In this document: positions 8,306-18,316 of the stretch, piece after piece
Numbering within the stretch: position 1 is the first letter of the stretch
Layout: every line of letters begins with the position of its first letter
Assembly (NCBI GenBank): GCA_024397955.1
Contig: CP073744.1
Span: forward strand, 1,302,001 to 1,366,000
DNA length: 64,000 nucleotides
Direction of reading: 5' to 3'
Origin: a bacterium SCSIO 12696
Lineage (GTDB): Bacteria > Pseudomonadota > Gammaproteobacteria > Pseudomonadales > Porticoccaceae
Position numbers and translations under genes: made by a program
Notes under the pieces: model-generated
Seen by the model: the letters and a program-made list of their open reading frames with translations, nothing else
What the model was told of the DNA's origin: nothing
The model's database searches: none

Positions 8306-10474
8306 TTAAGCGATATTCCGCGAATGTTCTATGTTTTTTTGCAGATCGTGTAACACGGTTTCCATGGCTTCATCAATCAACGGGCTGTTATCCAGTACCA
8401 CGAGGCGCTGTTTTTTCAACGCCAATGCCAATTGTTGGCGGCTGCCTTCGATGACTTTGACACCACGTCGATTCACAAACACCATGGTACCGCTGTTTTC
8501 GTCGCCCTCACCGATAGTGCCGGCAAAACGTGCGCGGCGAGTGGTGTCTTCGCCAGTCACCAGCTCTACCCAACTGCCTTTTTCCAGTGCATCTACTTGC
8601 TTTAAGTATTTCGATTCAACGGCCTCGGCGCTACCCTCTTTTGGCAATTTGCAGGGCTCGCCGGGGATATTTAACATCAGGGCAGCGACTTTTTTGGCCA
8701 CCAATTTTGGGTCGGGCTTACCTTTTTCCTTGCCAGTGATACGCAGCTCCAGTAAGCCGTCTATGCCTTTTAATAAAAACTCAATCTGATAGGGATCCAG
8801 TGCCGCCTTTTCCAACTGAAAGCGTATTTCGTCCAGCAGTTCTGCGCGATCGAAGTCGTCACTGACACTGCCTTGAGGCTTCGAAAAGCCAATAACTGTA
8901 TCCAACAGTTTGAGCGCATCACCCCAGGCACTGGACAAATCCCCTTCGCGCAGGTGGGCTAAAAATAGCACCTTGCCCCAACCCTGCTCGACAAATGAAA
9001 CGGTGAGGGACGGCAGTTCGAGCCCCAGCATGCGCTCTTCCAGGCAGCCTTTCACCACCGTGTGTGAGGTGTTGAGGCGCACCCGACCATCCTCTTCCTC
9101 GAGCATGCGGTGCTCCACCGCTTTACTGCGGCGCTGCTCGCGACCCACAAAGGAAACAAAATCATCCAGCAGTTGCGGCAATTGATCATCGTTGACATCG
9201 GACTGATGCAGTTGCTCGACCACCTCATGGATCTTTTTGTACACCGGGTCATTACTGGCTTCTTCGTTTTCGCCAAATCCCATAGACGCCTGAGCCACTT
9301 CGTTGATGAGCTGTCGAGCAGGGTGTTGTTCACTGTCGAAAAATTCGCTGTCTTGAAGCGCAATTTTGGCAACTGCCAGCTCCAGATTTTTCATAGCACC
9401 GTTCAGCGACGGGGAAATAACGCTGGTTTGGTGCATCTGCTTGAACAACAAGTCCACCAGCGTCACCACCGTCTTATCCATCAGGCTCATCTGGTTTGGC
9501 AGCTGAGCACCAATGTGATCGAGCAATGAAGTATCCGCTTCCATGGCGCCGACACTATCCTGGACGGCGGTCCCCATGTGTAAGTTGTTAATGGCCGCCA
9601 GCAACTCTTCCTGAGGCGCATAGTTTTGCTCACCCACAGCTTGTAAAGTGGCATCACCCTGCTGCTGCGACAGTAAGGCAGTCAGCTGCGACAATACACC
9701 GTTGGTGGTCGAACCATTATCTGTAGCCGCTCCCTGGCTGGGTTTAAAAGCCCGGCTGGCTGCACCCTTGGCTGCCGTACGTTGCTTTTGAACTTCGATG
9801 TTGGGCAACACACCCAGTTCTTTTAGCAACTGGTTACTCTGCTGAACCAAGCCTGCGTGATTGGAAAGCACGTGGCGCTCAAACAGCTTGAGCAACACTA
9901 GGCGCGAGCGAATATCCAGTTCTACTTTTTCGGTGGCCTGCTGAAACGCCCGGCAAATGGCGTCGGCACCCAGGGGGTTATTAACGCCATTGACACTACA
10001 ACCGTAAAGGCTGTCGATACGCTTACAGAGTATTTGCAAACCGCGCTTGCTGTGCTCTTCGGCCCGGCGGATCATCACCTCAAAGGCCACTTTTTCTTCA
10101 AGTTCGTCGTTTTCCATCAACTCCATGGAGTTGAGGTCAGCATCGGCATCTTCCGCAGCAGCCGCCAGTAAACTGGCCAGGGTGCTCTCGTAAAAACCGC
10201 TGCGAACGTATTTCAAGCATTCCTGCTCAATGGAGTTGCGATTCATGCGCAAAACCCGCATGGCATCGAAGTAAACCGTTTGCTGCTGGTTGTTCTCAGC
10301 GTTATCCGCCAAATCAAAGAAGGTATCATCTACCTGTTCAAACACGACTTCCAGGCGGTCGGCAATGTAATTCACCGATTTCGACGCCAGCATTTGCAGG
10401 GCCGGAGACAGTTCTGCCGGGCGTTGTTTTGCGGTGCTGGTTGAGCTATCAACTACGTGCAAATGCCTGTTCAT
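8306..10474 (-). CDS. DUF1631 family protein, copy 2
   Basis: A roughly 722-residue paralogue of the neighbouring gene. The N-terminal block is nearly the same ('VFEQVDDTFFDLADNAEN', 'YFDAMRVLRMNR'), as are the central 'GADAICRAFQQATE', 'RLVLLKLFERHVL' and 'SNQLLKELGVLP' segments and the C-terminal beta-rich 'GSWVELVTGEDTTRRARFAGT', 'MVFVNRRGVKVIEG' region. Middle linkers differ completely. The ATG at 10474 is preferred because GGTGA lies 6 bases upstream; the frame also offers GTG/TTG 9-12 bases earlier. Conservation of the two ends with divergent middles suggests an old duplication with both copies kept. Confidence 0.85.
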   Translation of the reverse strand: MNRHLHVVDSSTSTAKQRPAELSPALQMLASKSVNYIADRLEVVFEQVDDTFFDLADNAENNQQQTVYFDAMRVLRMNRNSIEQECLKYVRSGFYESTLASLLAAAAEDADADLNSMELMENDELEEKVAFEVMIRRAEEHSKRGLQILCKRIDSLYGCSVNGVNNPLGADAICRAFQQATEKVELDIRSRLVLLKLFERHVLSNHAGLVQQSNQLLKELGVLPNIEVQKQRTAAKGAASRAFKPSQGAATDNGSTTNGVLSQLTALLSQQQGDATLQAVGEQNYAPQEELLAAINNLHMGTAVQDSVGAMEADTSLLDHIGAQLPNQMSLMDKTVVTLVDLLFKQMHQTSVISPSLNGAMKNLELAVAKIALQDSEFFDSEQHPARQLINEVAQASMGFGENEEASNDPVYKKIHEVVEQLHQSDVNDDQLPQLLDDFVSFVGREQRRSKAVEHRMLEEEDGRVRLNTSHTVVKGCLEERMLGLELPSLTVSFVEQGWGKVLFLAHLREGDLSSAWGDALKLLDTVIGFSKPQGSVSDDFDRAELLDEIRFQLEKAALDPYQIEFLLKGIDGLLELRITGKEKGKPDPKLVAKKVAALMLNIPGEPCKLPKEGSAEAVESKYLKQVDALEKGSWVELVTGEDTTRRARFAGTIGEGDENSGTMVFVNRRGVKVIEGSRQQLALALKKQRLVVLDNSPLIDEAMETVLHDLQKNIEHSRNIA

Positions 10475-10694
10475 CTGGTTCACCAACGGTTCAATGACTG
10501 TTTGTTAATTAGGAGAGGGGAATATCACGCCCTAAATCTAAACCAAAAGAACTAACAATATCTTTTCATTTTTAATGCTTTTGTATTGTTTGAGACGTTT
10601 TTCACAGTCGCTGTGGCACCAGTACCGCGGGCATGTGACCGGAGTGCACAAATTGCTATCAGCCCAAAACAGTGCCCTTTCACGACCTTGCGGC

Positions 10695-10700
10695 TATAAT
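10695..10700 (+). promoter_or_regulatory. Probable -10 box of nadC
   Basis: A perfect TATAAT sits 30 bases before the chosen nadC start. The -35 region 16-17 bases upstream is poor, so this is a moderate-confidence promoter call. Its position inside the longest open frame argues for the downstream ATG at 10731 as the real start. Confidence 0.5.
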
Positions 10701-10730
10701 CCCGCGCTGATCAAAAACAGGTTCGATTTC

Positions 10731-11585
10731 ATGCCGAGCAATCACCCTATAACCTCTGAGTTACAACAAGACATTCAGGCCAGTGTGCAACGTGCTCTGA
10801 CGGAAGATATTGGCAGTGGCGATATTACCGCCCTGTTGATTCCCGAGCAGCGCCAAGCCAGTGCCACGGTGATTACCCGTGAGCATGCAATTGTTTGTGG
10901 CGTTGCCTGGGTGAACGAGGTATATCACCAACTGGACCCTGCAGTGGTCATTGAATGGCATGTCGAGGATGGCCAGCGGGTAGAGCCCAATCAGGTGCTG
11001 TTTAGCTTGCAGGGCAGTGCCCGCAGCCTGCTCACGGGTGAGCGTGCAGCGCTCAACTTTTTACAGACACTGTCTGGCACTGCCACGGTTGCCGGGCAAT
11101 ACGCCGACCTGTTAGCAGGCCGCGATATTCGCATTCTTGATACCCGCAAAACCCTCCCTGGCTTGCGCCTGGCGCAAAAGTACGCGGTTGCGGTGGGCGG
11201 CTGCCACAACCATCGTATCGGCCTTTACGATGCTTTCCTGATTAAAGAGAACCACATTGCCGCCTGTGGAGGCATCGAGAACGCAGTCAGCCAGGCTCGC
11301 CAGATCGACCGAGACAAGCCGGTGGAAGTGGAGGTGGAAAGTTTGGATGAGCTTCAGCAAGCCATCGACGCCGGTGCCGATATCGTGATGCTGGATAACT
11401 TCAGCAAAGCCATGGTGACAGAAGCCGTTGAGCTTGCGGCACAACGGGTGAAACTGGAAGTCTCGGGCAATATCACCGCCGAGGGCCTGGCGGATGCCGC
11501 AGCAGCGGGCATTGATTTTATTTCTTCCGGAGCGCTAACCAAGCACTGTCAGGCAGTGGACCTGTCATTTCGACTAAGCGATTAA
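10731..11585 (+). CDS. nadC: Nicotinate-nucleotide pyrophosphorylase (quinolinate phosphoribosyltransferase)
   Basis: NadC converts quinolinate and PRPP to nicotinate mononucleotide, CO2 and pyrophosphate in de novo NAD synthesis. The protein is 284 residues from the ATG at 10731, the family's usual length; the frame is open for 52 extra codons upstream, but those span the TATAAT box and look non-coding. Visible motifs: '[12 protein letters not shown]' N-terminus, '[14 protein letters not shown]', '[17 protein letters not shown]' with substrate-binding Arg/Lys, '[12 protein letters not shown]', '[10 protein letters not shown]' and 'SGNITAEGL'. It is divergent from the DUF1631 genes, the Pseudomonas order. 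nadA and nadE occur elsewhere in the window; nadB was not seen. Confidence 0.95.
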   Translation: MPSNHPITSELQQDIQASVQRALTEDIGSGDITALLIPEQRQASATVITREHAIVCGVAWVNEVYHQLDPAVVIEWHVEDGQRVEPNQVLFSLQGSARSLLTGERAALNFLQTLSGTATVAGQYADLLAGRDIRILDTRKTLPGLRLAQKYAVAVGGCHNHRIGLYDAFLIKENHIAACGGIENAVSQARQIDRDKPVEVEVESLDELQQAIDAGADIVMLDNFSKAMVTEAVELAAQRVKLEVSGNITAEGLADAAAAGIDFISSGALTKHCQAVDLSFRLSD

Positions 11586-11602
11586 AGGCAGTTCGCATTT
11601 AG

Positions 11603-12436
11603 CTACTTCAACACCCAGTGCTCTTCACCAAAGGCCCAGTGGTGATGAATCGTTTTGCGGGCAACGCCATCTTTTTCCAGCTTGAGCAAATGCGCCCACA
11701 GGGAATAGCTGGCTATTTTATGCAGGCTGGCGTCCACATCGTTGTACACCAACGGTAACAGAGCTTCCAAGCTGGCTTCCCCCAGCTGTTGCAGGGCCGC
11801 CACCACCTTGCGTTCCCGCTTCAAACGGTGCGCTATCAATTTTTCGATTTCCTGGCGGGGCTGGTCAATCAAACTTCCGTGTGCTGGCGCAATAGTGGCG
11901 ATCTCCAGGGTTAGCAAGCGTTGCAATGACATCAGATAATCCTTCATATCACCGCTGGGTGGAATAACCACCACCGAACCACCACCAAACAGGTGGTCAC
12001 CGGCGAACAAAGTATTTTCTTCTGGCAATAAGTAGCAGACATGGTTGCTGACATGGCCTGGCGTATAAATAGCCTGGAGGCGGAACTCACCGCATTCCAG
12101 CCACTCGCCGTCAGCGATATTGCGAGCTACTTGAAAACTGGTGTCTTGGTGGCCATCGTCTGCCATTACCTGGCCGATAGGTTCAGCACCCGTCGCTGCT
12201 ATCAACGCCTGTGCAGCTGGAGAGTGGTCTGGGTGGGTATGAGTAACCACCACCCAACGAAGCTGATCACCGCAAGCATCAAGAATGTTTTGGATATGGG
12301 AGTCAATCGCTGGCCCTGGATCAATAACCGCCACCTGTTCCTCGCCTACCAAATAGCAGTGAGTACCCGTAGCCGTCATAGGGCCCGGATTGGGAGCAGT
12401 GATTCGGCGGATAAGGGGGGAAATTTGCTCTAGCAT
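11603..12436 (-). CDS. MBL-fold metallo-hydrolase (LACTB2/GloB-like)
   Basis: From ATG 12436 the protein is 277 residues; the frame continues upstream but the region there holds an intergenic repeat. It has the HTHPDH metal-binding motif ('VVVTHTHPDHSPAA'), a following 'TPGHVSNHVCYLL' His, an 'FAGDHLFGG' Asp and a late 'PAHG' His, that is, a full binuclear zinc site. A C-terminal helical domain of about 80 residues ('LIAHRLKRERKVVAAL') resembles the LACTB2 type of ribonuclease/hydrolase. Substrate cannot be told from sequence. It is convergent with nadC, 17 bases apart. Confidence 0.8.
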   Translation of the reverse strand: MLEQISPLIRRITAPNPGPMTATGTHCYLVGEEQVAVIDPGPAIDSHIQNILDACGDQLRWVVVTHTHPDHSPAAQALIAATGAEPIGQVMADDGHQDTSFQVARNIADGEWLECGEFRLQAIYTPGHVSNHVCYLLPEENTLFAGDHLFGGGSVVVIPPSGDMKDYLMSLQRLLTLEIATIAPAHGSLIDQPRQEIEKLIAHRLKRERKVVAALQQLGEASLEALLPLVYNDVDASLHKIASYSLWAHLLKLEKDGVARKTIHHHWAFGEEHWVLK

Positions 12437-12476
12437 GATTGCGGGTTGGGCATTGGAAAGAGGCAACGGGTTTCGA

Positions 12477-12499
12477 GCTACGGGCGGCGAGCAGTATGG
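12477..12499 (+). repeat. Dispersed intergenic repeat, copy B
   Basis: The 23 bases from 12477 match the complement of 856-878 at 20 positions (shared core ACGGGC, then GCGAGCAG and ATGG). Related but weaker words (CTACGGGC, AGCTGCGGGC, TTGCTCGAAGC) occur at 12588-12620 and 21239-21270. All are intergenic. Confidence 0.45.
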
Positions 12500-12621
12500 T
12501 GGAAACCTGCTTGAACTCAGTGAAAAATTCAATGGCTATTTGAAAGCATTCAGCCAATGACTGCGCTGAGGGTAACGGACTTGCTCGATCTGCACGTTGC
12601 CCGCAGCCCGTTGCTCGAAGC

Positions 12622-12647
12622 AAAAGGGCAGCTTGCGCTGCCCTTTT
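12622..12647 (-). terminator. Rho-independent terminator of fabV
   Basis: Perfect 11-base stem AAAAGGGCAGC / GCTGCCCTTTT with a TTGC loop, beginning four bases after the fabV stop codon. The A-rich and T-rich flanks make it usable from both directions. Confidence 0.8.
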
Positions 12648-12650
12648 CAG

Positions 12651-13832
12651 TTAAAGCTCAACCAGCGGGCTGATATCTGCGTCGTAATCGACGCCATCGA
12701 AACCGAAGCCGAACAGCTGCAAGAAGTCGTGGTGATACCCCGCGTAGTCGGATAATTCACGTAAATTTTCACTGGTGACTTGAGACCAAAGTTGCTTGAC
12801 CTCATCCTGCACCGAATCATCCAGCTCTTTCAGGTCCATACGCAGGCGGCCTACTTCATCCAGGTCGCGCTCACCTTTGGTATAAAACTGGTCGGCAAAC
12901 AAACCTTGAATCTGTTCGATCACCCCTTCGTGGCAACCCTGCTCTTTCATCACTTTGAACAGCAAAGAGATATACAGTGGCATTACTGGAATTGCTGAGC
13001 TGGCCTGAGTCACTACCGCTTTCAGTACTGCCACTTTAGCCTCACCGCCATTTTGCTGCAGCTTGGCATCGATGGCACTGGCAGCACGGTCCAGGTCTTC
13101 TTTGGCTTTACCGATAGTGGCTTTGCCGTAAATTGGCCAGGTCAGTTCCTTACCAATGTAGGTGTAAGCAACCGTCTTACAGCCAGGGGCCAGCAAGCCG
13201 GCATCAGAGAGCGCATCAATCCACATCTCCCAGTCCTCACCGCCCATCACTTTAACCGTGTTGGCGATTTCTTCGTCACTGGCAGGTTCAACGGTGACTT
13301 CATCCACCACCTCGGTATCGGTGTTCAATCCCTTGGTGGTGTAACTTTGGCCCACAGGCTTCAGTGTGGAACTGTAAGTAACACCGGTTTTCGGGTCAGT
13401 ACGGCGCGGCGATGCCAGGCTGTACACCACCATGTCCACCGGGCCCATCTCCGCTTTCAGCTTGGCGATGGTCTCTTCCTTCAGCTCGTCTGAGAAAGCA
13501 TCGCCATTCAGGCTTTCCGCATACAAACCTTCAGCGCGAGCAGCCTGGTGAAACGCGGCGGAGTTGTAGTAACCCGCCGACGCTGTGCGTTTTTCGGTGG
13601 GCGGTTTTTCAAAGAAAATCCCCAAAGTGTCAGCACCACCACCAAACGCGGCGGTAATGCGCGACGCCAATCCGTAGCCCGTGGATGCACCGATTACCAG
13701 TACCTTCTTTGGCGCACCTTCGATGGTGCCCTGTTGCTTGACGTATTCGATCTGCTCACGAACACTGGCCGCACAACCAGCGGGGTGTGCGTTGGTACAG
13801 ATAAAGCCGCGAATCTTGGGTTTGATAACCAT
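12651..13832 (-). CDS. fabV: Trans-2-enoyl-CoA/enoyl-ACP reductase FabV
   Basis: A 393-residue NADH-dependent enoyl reductase for the last step of each fatty acid elongation cycle. The start '[20 protein letters not shown]', the Rossmann loop '[15 protein letters not shown]' and the active-site Tyr-X8-Lys in '[11 protein letters not shown]' are diagnostic of FabV; FabI has Tyr-X6-Lys and is much shorter. FabV enzymes are known to tolerate triclosan. It is downstream of aceE-aceF on the same strand but separated by a strong terminator, so it is probably transcribed alone. Confidence 0.95.
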   Translation of the reverse strand: MVIKPKIRGFICTNAHPAGCAASVREQIEYVKQQGTIEGAPKKVLVIGASTGYGLASRITAAFGGGADTLGIFFEKPPTEKRTASAGYYNSAAFHQAARAEGLYAESLNGDAFSDELKEETIAKLKAEMGPVDMVVYSLASPRRTDPKTGVTYSSTLKPVGQSYTTKGLNTDTEVVDEVTVEPASDEEIANTVKVMGGEDWEMWIDALSDAGLLAPGCKTVAYTYIGKELTWPIYGKATIGKAKEDLDRAASAIDAKLQQNGGEAKVAVLKAVVTQASSAIPVMPLYISLLFKVMKEQGCHEGVIEQIQGLFADQFYTKGERDLDEVGRLRMDLKELDDSVQDEVKQLWSQVTSENLRELSDYAGYHHDFLQLFGFGFDGVDYDADISPLVEL

Positions 13833-13948
13833 TCTTATTCTCCAATTATGGGCTGGCGGCAGCCGCTATCCAGTACTGCAAAGAGCGCCATAATACCCGG
13901 AAACCGCAGTTTTTTCAGCCGCTCGATAAGGGTAATAAAGACCAATAA

Positions 13949-13987
13949 CAACAAAAAACACCCGGCAATGCCGGGTGTTTTTTGTTG
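13949..13987. terminator. Strong bidirectional terminator after aceEF
   Basis: An 18-base perfect stem: 13949-13966 pairs with 13970-13987, with GC-rich CACCCGGC core, A6/T6 tracts and a three-base loop. It is placed between the aceF stop codon and the fabV upstream region. Confidence 0.88.
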
Positions 13988-14003
13988 CAAAATCTTAGGA
14001 CTT

Positions 14004-15623
14004 TTACAAAACCAAACGGCGTATATCACCAATCAGGCTGACCAGAGTGGTCATAAAGCGCCCGGCATCACCGCCGTTAATGGCGCGGTGATCGTAGCTC
14101 AAACACAGGGGCAGCATATTACGCGGGGTGAATTCGGAGCCGTTCCACACCGGTTTGATCTCCGCTTTGGAGATGCCCAAAATGCCCACTTCCGGAGTGT
14201 TTACGATGGGCGTAAAGCCTTTACCGCCAATGGCACCGAGACTAGAAATGGTAAAGCAACCACCCTGCATTTCCGCCGGCTTCAGTTTGCCGTCGCGAGC
14301 TTTAACCGCCATTGCCATCACTTCTTCGGTGAGCTCCCAAATGCCTTTCTTATCCACATCGCGAATCACTGGTACTACCAGGCCGCGAGGCGTATCCACC
14401 GCCATGCCGACGTGGATATAGTGTTTTTGCACAATGTGTTCGCCGTCAGCGTGCAGGGAACGATTAAACGCAGGATTCAGCTCCAACGCTTTGGCCACTG
14501 CTTTCAGCAGGAAAGGTACAGGCGTCAGCTTGGTGCCGCGTTTTTCCGCTTCCGCTTTCATGGACTTGCGAAACGCCTCCAGCTCGGTGATATCAGCATC
14601 ATCGAACTGGGTAACATGGGGAACATTGAGCCAGCTGCGCTGCATATTGGCAGCAGTCACCTTGGCAATTTTCGCCAGCTTCACTAACTCCACTTCACCA
14701 AACTGGCTGAAGTCCACTTCTGGTACTTGCGGTATAGCCGCACCACCGCCAGTAGCAGCTCCACTTTCAGCGGTTTTAACCGCTGTTTTCACATAGGCAT
14801 GAACATCGTCTTTGAGGATTCGCCCACGGGGGCCAGTGGCCGCTACTTTGGACAGATCAACACCCAGTTCACGAGCTAAGTGACGTACTGCCGGGCCTGC
14901 GTGAACAGTTGCCGAAGGCGCTGCGGTGACTTGCGGAGCTGGGGCAGCTGCTGGAGCTGGAGTCGCGGGGGCTGGAGCGGCTTGTGGTGCGGGAGCAGTA
15001 GGTTTGGATTCAGCAGGCGCTGCCGCCGGAACCGGAGCATCGCCACTGGCTTTCATCATGGCAATAGCATCACCAGTGGCCACCTTGCCACCTTCCGCTA
15101 CTTTTAATTCGGTAACCTCACCACTGAACGGTGCCGGTACATCCATGGTGGCTTTGTCGGACTCCAATACCATTAAGGTATCGCCCTCTTCCACCGTATC
15201 GCCAACCGCAACACTCATTTCGATGATGTCTACCTGGCCGTCACTGCCAATATCCGGCACTGTCACCAGTTGTGGTTCAGAAGCAGCGGCAGGGGCAGAC
15301 GCGGGCTGCTCGGCCACTTGAGGCTCTGGTTCTGGAGCAGGCGCTTCCGGTGCTGGCGCAGCAGCGGGTTCAGCGGCGGCTTCACCACTGAGTTCCAGCT
15401 CAACAATGGCTGAACCTTCACCAACGGTGTCACCCTCTTTCACCAGGATACTCTTGACCACGCCAGCGTGACTGCTAGGCACATCCATGGTGGCTTTGTC
15501 GGATTCCAACACCACCAGGGATTGCTCTACTTCAACACTGTCCCCAACAGCAACGGCAATCTCAATGACTTCAACAGAATCTGCACCACCCAGATCGGGA
15601 ACCAGAACGTTTTCTGTGGACAT
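14004..15623 (-). CDS. aceF: Pyruvate dehydrogenase E2, dihydrolipoyllysine acetyltransferase
   Basis: The core of the pyruvate dehydrogenase complex; it transfers the acetyl group from lipoamide to CoA. 539 residues with two N-terminal lipoyl domains (lipoylated Lys in 'LESDKATMDVP', near residues 40 and 160), Ala/Pro-rich linkers, a peripheral-subunit-binding domain near residue 250 ('RHLARELGVDLSKVAATGPRGRI') and the catalytic domain ending in 'SYDHRAINGGDAGRF', whose His and Asp are catalytic. Two lipoyl domains rather than E. coli's three is common. It starts 44 bases after aceE stops. The E3 gene (lpd) is not adjacent. Confidence 0.96.
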   Translation of the reverse strand: MSTENVLVPDLGGADSVEVIEIAVAVGDSVEVEQSLVVLESDKATMDVPSSHAGVVKSILVKEGDTVGEGSAIVELELSGEAAAEPAAAPAPEAPAPEPEPQVAEQPASAPAAASEPQLVTVPDIGSDGQVDIIEMSVAVGDTVEEGDTLMVLESDKATMDVPAPFSGEVTELKVAEGGKVATGDAIAMMKASGDAPVPAAAPAESKPTAPAPQAAPAPATPAPAAAPAPQVTAAPSATVHAGPAVRHLARELGVDLSKVAATGPRGRILKDDVHAYVKTAVKTAESGAATGGGAAIPQVPEVDFSQFGEVELVKLAKIAKVTAANMQRSWLNVPHVTQFDDADITELEAFRKSMKAEAEKRGTKLTPVPFLLKAVAKALELNPAFNRSLHADGEHIVQKHYIHVGMAVDTPRGLVVPVIRDVDKKGIWELTEEVMAMAVKARDGKLKPAEMQGGCFTISSLGAIGGKGFTPIVNTPEVGILGISKAEIKPVWNGSEFTPRNMLPLCLSYDHRAINGGDAGRFMTTLVSLIGDIRRLVL

Positions 15624-15667
15624 ATTTTTCTACCTTATTTTTCTGGTAAATCGTTTTTTGACAGCCC

Positions 15668-18316
15668 TTAGCAATACTGAGGGTTGGCTTTTTCCGGGTC
15701 TATGCCCAAGTCCTTAATGGCTTTGCTAACCACCGACGCTTTGATACTGCCTTCATCCGCCAGAGATTTCAAAGTGGCAACCACAATAAAGTAGCGATCC
15801 ACCTCGAAGAAACGGCGCAACGCCTCGCGGCTGTCACTGCGACCAAAGCCGTCGGTACCCAACACTTTGTAGTTGGCCGGGATATACGGGCGCAATTGCT
15901 CGGAATAGTTTTTCATGTAATCCGTGGCAGCAATCACTGGCCCGGCGCGACCAGCCAACTGGCTGGTAATGTAGGGCACTTTGGGCTCCGCTTCCGGGTT
16001 GAGCATATTCCAACGATCGCAGGCCTGACCATCGCGAGTCAGTTCGTTAACGCTGGTAAGGCTCCAGATATCCGCATCCACTTTGTAGTCTTTCTTGAGG
16101 ATAGCAGCGGCTTCGCGCACTTCGTTAAGGATAGTGCCACCACCCAGCAGCTGCACCTTGAGCTTGCCCTTGCCGCCCTGCTCCAGCAGATAAGCGCCTT
16201 TGATAATGCCCTCTTCCGCCCCTTCAGGCATGGCTGGGTGCACATAGTTTTCGTTCATGGTGGTGATGTAGTAGAAGCAGTTCTCCTTATCACCGTACAT
16301 GCGCTTGAGGCCATCCTGGATAACCACCGCCAGCTCAAAGCTGTACGCTGGATCGTAGCTGCGGCAGTTGGGGATGGTGTTGGCCAGGATGTGGCTGTGG
16401 CCATCCTGGTGCTGCAAACCTTCGCCATTAAGGGTGGTGCGCCCGGCAGTGGCACCAATCAGGAAGCCACGAGCCTGAGAGTCACCGGCCGCCCAGGCCA
16501 GATCGCCAATGCGCTGGAAGCCGAACATGGAGTAGTACACATAGAACGGCACCATGGGGCAGTCGTAGTTACTGTAGGCGGTAGCCAGCGCCGTCCAGGC
16601 GGCCATGGCACCGGCTTCGTTGATGCCCTCTTCCAGAATTTGACCTTTCTTGTCCTCTTTGTAGAACATGATTTGGTCGCGATCCTGAGGCACGTATTTT
16701 TGGCCTGCGGAAGAGTAAATACCCAGCTGACGGAACATACCTTCCATACCAAAGGTACGAGCTTCGTCCGGCACGATGGGCACAATGCGCTTGCCCACTT
16801 CTTTGTCTTTCACCAGGTTCGAGAGAATACGTACGAACGCCATGGTGGAAGAAATTTCACGCTCACCGGTGCTTTCCAGTTGCTTTTTGAACAGATCCAG
16901 CTCCGGTACGTTCAATGCCTCAAAGTCTGACTGGCGAGCCGGTACCGCGCCGCCCAATTCATCGCGACGGTTTTTCAGGTACGCCATTTCGGCACTGTCT
17001 TCCGGCGGACGGTAATAAGGCAGGTTGGGCAGCTCTTCGTCACCGATGGGAATCCCGAACTTGTCGCGGAAGCCTTTCAGGCTCTCGATATCCAGCTTCT
17101 TCACCGAGTGAGTGATGTTGGCGGACTCACCCGCATCACCCATACCGTAACCCTTCACGGTCATGGCCAAAATTACCGATGGCTGACCTTTGTGGGCTGC
17201 TGCTTCCGCGTAGGCAGCGTAAACTTTGTACGGGTCGTGGCCACCGCGGTTGAGGTTCATGATCTCGTCGTCGCTGAGTTCTTTCACCAGTTCCAGCAGC
17301 TCTGGGTATTTGCCGAAGAAGTGCTCACGAGTGTAAGCGCCGCCGTTAAACTTGTAGTTTTGCAGCTCGCCATCACAGACTTCGTCCATGCGCTTCTGCA
17401 ACAGGCCGGTAGTGTCTTTTTCCAGCAGGGCGTCCCAGTGGCGGCCCCAGATTACCTTGATGACGTTCCAGCCCGCGCCGCGGAACACGCCTTCCAGTTC
17501 CTGAATAATTTTGCCGTTGCCGCGTACCGGGCCATCCAGGCGCTGTAGGTTACAGTTAATCACAAAGGTCAGGTTTTCCAGGCCTTCGCGGCCAGCCAGG
17601 GAGATGGCACCCAGAGTTTCTGGTTCATCACACTCACCATCGCCGAGGAATGCCCACACTTGACGGTCGCGACGCTCCACCAGGCCACGGGCAGACATGT
17701 AACGCATGATGTGCGCCTGATAAATCGCTTGCAGCGGCCCCAGGCCCATAGAAACCGTGGGGAACTGCCAGTAGTTGGGCATCAACCAGGGGTGTGGGTA
17801 GGAAGAAAGGCCGTCGCCATCCACTTCACAACGGAATTTGTCCATCTGTTCGTCAGTGAGACGCCCTTCCAGGTAAGAGCGGGCGTAAATACCTGGGGCG
17901 ATGTGGCCCTGGAAGAAGATCAGGTCATCCAGGTGGTTTTCATTGCGGCCGCGGAAGAAATAGTTGTAGCCCACATCGTAGAGAGTGGCAGAAGAAGCAA
18001 ATGAGGCAATGTGGCCACCGATACCATCTTCCCGGCGATTAGCGCGCATCACCATGGCCATGGCATTCCAGCGAATCATCGAACGCAGTTTGCGCTCCAT
18101 AAACAGGTCGCCGGGCATGGGCTTTTGGTTGATGACTGAAATAGTGTTGCGGAAGGGGGTGGTAATGGCGGCGGGCAGAGGAATGCTGTTGTCGTTAGCT
18201 CGATCCATCAGTTGCTGGATCAGGAAAGAGGCCCGTTCTCCCCCCTCGTTCTGAATTACGGATTCCAGTGCATCCAGCCATTCCTGAGTTTCGATGGGGT
18301 CGATATCATTCTGCAT
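15668..18316 (-). CDS. aceE: Pyruvate dehydrogenase E1, homodimeric type
   Basis: The thiamine-diphosphate-dependent decarboxylase of the complex, 882 residues, usual for the homodimeric gammaproteobacterial form. The ThDP motif runs from 'FLGDGECDEPE' to 'FVINCNLQRLDGP'. 'SYPHPWLMPNYWQFPTVSMG', 'GRTTLNGEGLQHQDGHS' and the C-terminal 'LGTDGFGRSDSREALRRFFEVD' are conserved landmarks. It is the first gene of aceE-aceF. A GAGAGG about 10 bases before the ATG serves as ribosome binding site. The upstream 258 bases contain an imperfect palindrome GAAATTGGCCATTTC (18456-18470), a possible operator, unproven. Confidence 0.97.
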   Translation of the reverse strand: MQNDIDPIETQEWLDALESVIQNEGGERASFLIQQLMDRANDNSIPLPAAITTPFRNTISVINQKPMPGDLFMERKLRSMIRWNAMAMVMRANRREDGIGGHIASFASSATLYDVGYNYFFRGRNENHLDDLIFFQGHIAPGIYARSYLEGRLTDEQMDKFRCEVDGDGLSSYPHPWLMPNYWQFPTVSMGLGPLQAIYQAHIMRYMSARGLVERRDRQVWAFLGDGECDEPETLGAISLAGREGLENLTFVINCNLQRLDGPVRGNGKIIQELEGVFRGAGWNVIKVIWGRHWDALLEKDTTGLLQKRMDEVCDGELQNYKFNGGAYTREHFFGKYPELLELVKELSDDEIMNLNRGGHDPYKVYAAYAEAAAHKGQPSVILAMTVKGYGMGDAGESANITHSVKKLDIESLKGFRDKFGIPIGDEELPNLPYYRPPEDSAEMAYLKNRRDELGGAVPARQSDFEALNVPELDLFKKQLESTGEREISSTMAFVRILSNLVKDKEVGKRIVPIVPDEARTFGMEGMFRQLGIYSSAGQKYVPQDRDQIMFYKEDKKGQILEEGINEAGAMAAWTALATAYSNYDCPMVPFYVYYSMFGFQRIGDLAWAAGDSQARGFLIGATAGRTTLNGEGLQHQDGHSHILANTIPNCRSYDPAYSFELAVVIQDGLKRMYGDKENCFYYITTMNENYVHPAMPEGAEEGIIKGAYLLEQGGKGKLKVQLLGGGTILNEVREAAAILKKDYKVDADIWSLTSVNELTRDGQACDRWNMLNPEAEPKVPYITSQLAGRAGPVIAATDYMKNYSEQLRPYIPANYKVLGTDGFGRSDSREALRRFFEVDRYFIVVATLKSLADEGSIKASVVSKAIKDLGIDPEKANPQYC

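Noticed and set aside
13548..14687. 379-codon open frame on the plus strand across fabV and aceF
   Set aside because: Antisense to two well-supported genes, low-complexity His/Arg-rich translation, no ribosome binding site or motif.
15896..16930. 344-codon open frame antisense to aceE
   Set aside because: Shadow of a highly expressed gene with biased codons; the translation shows no domain.
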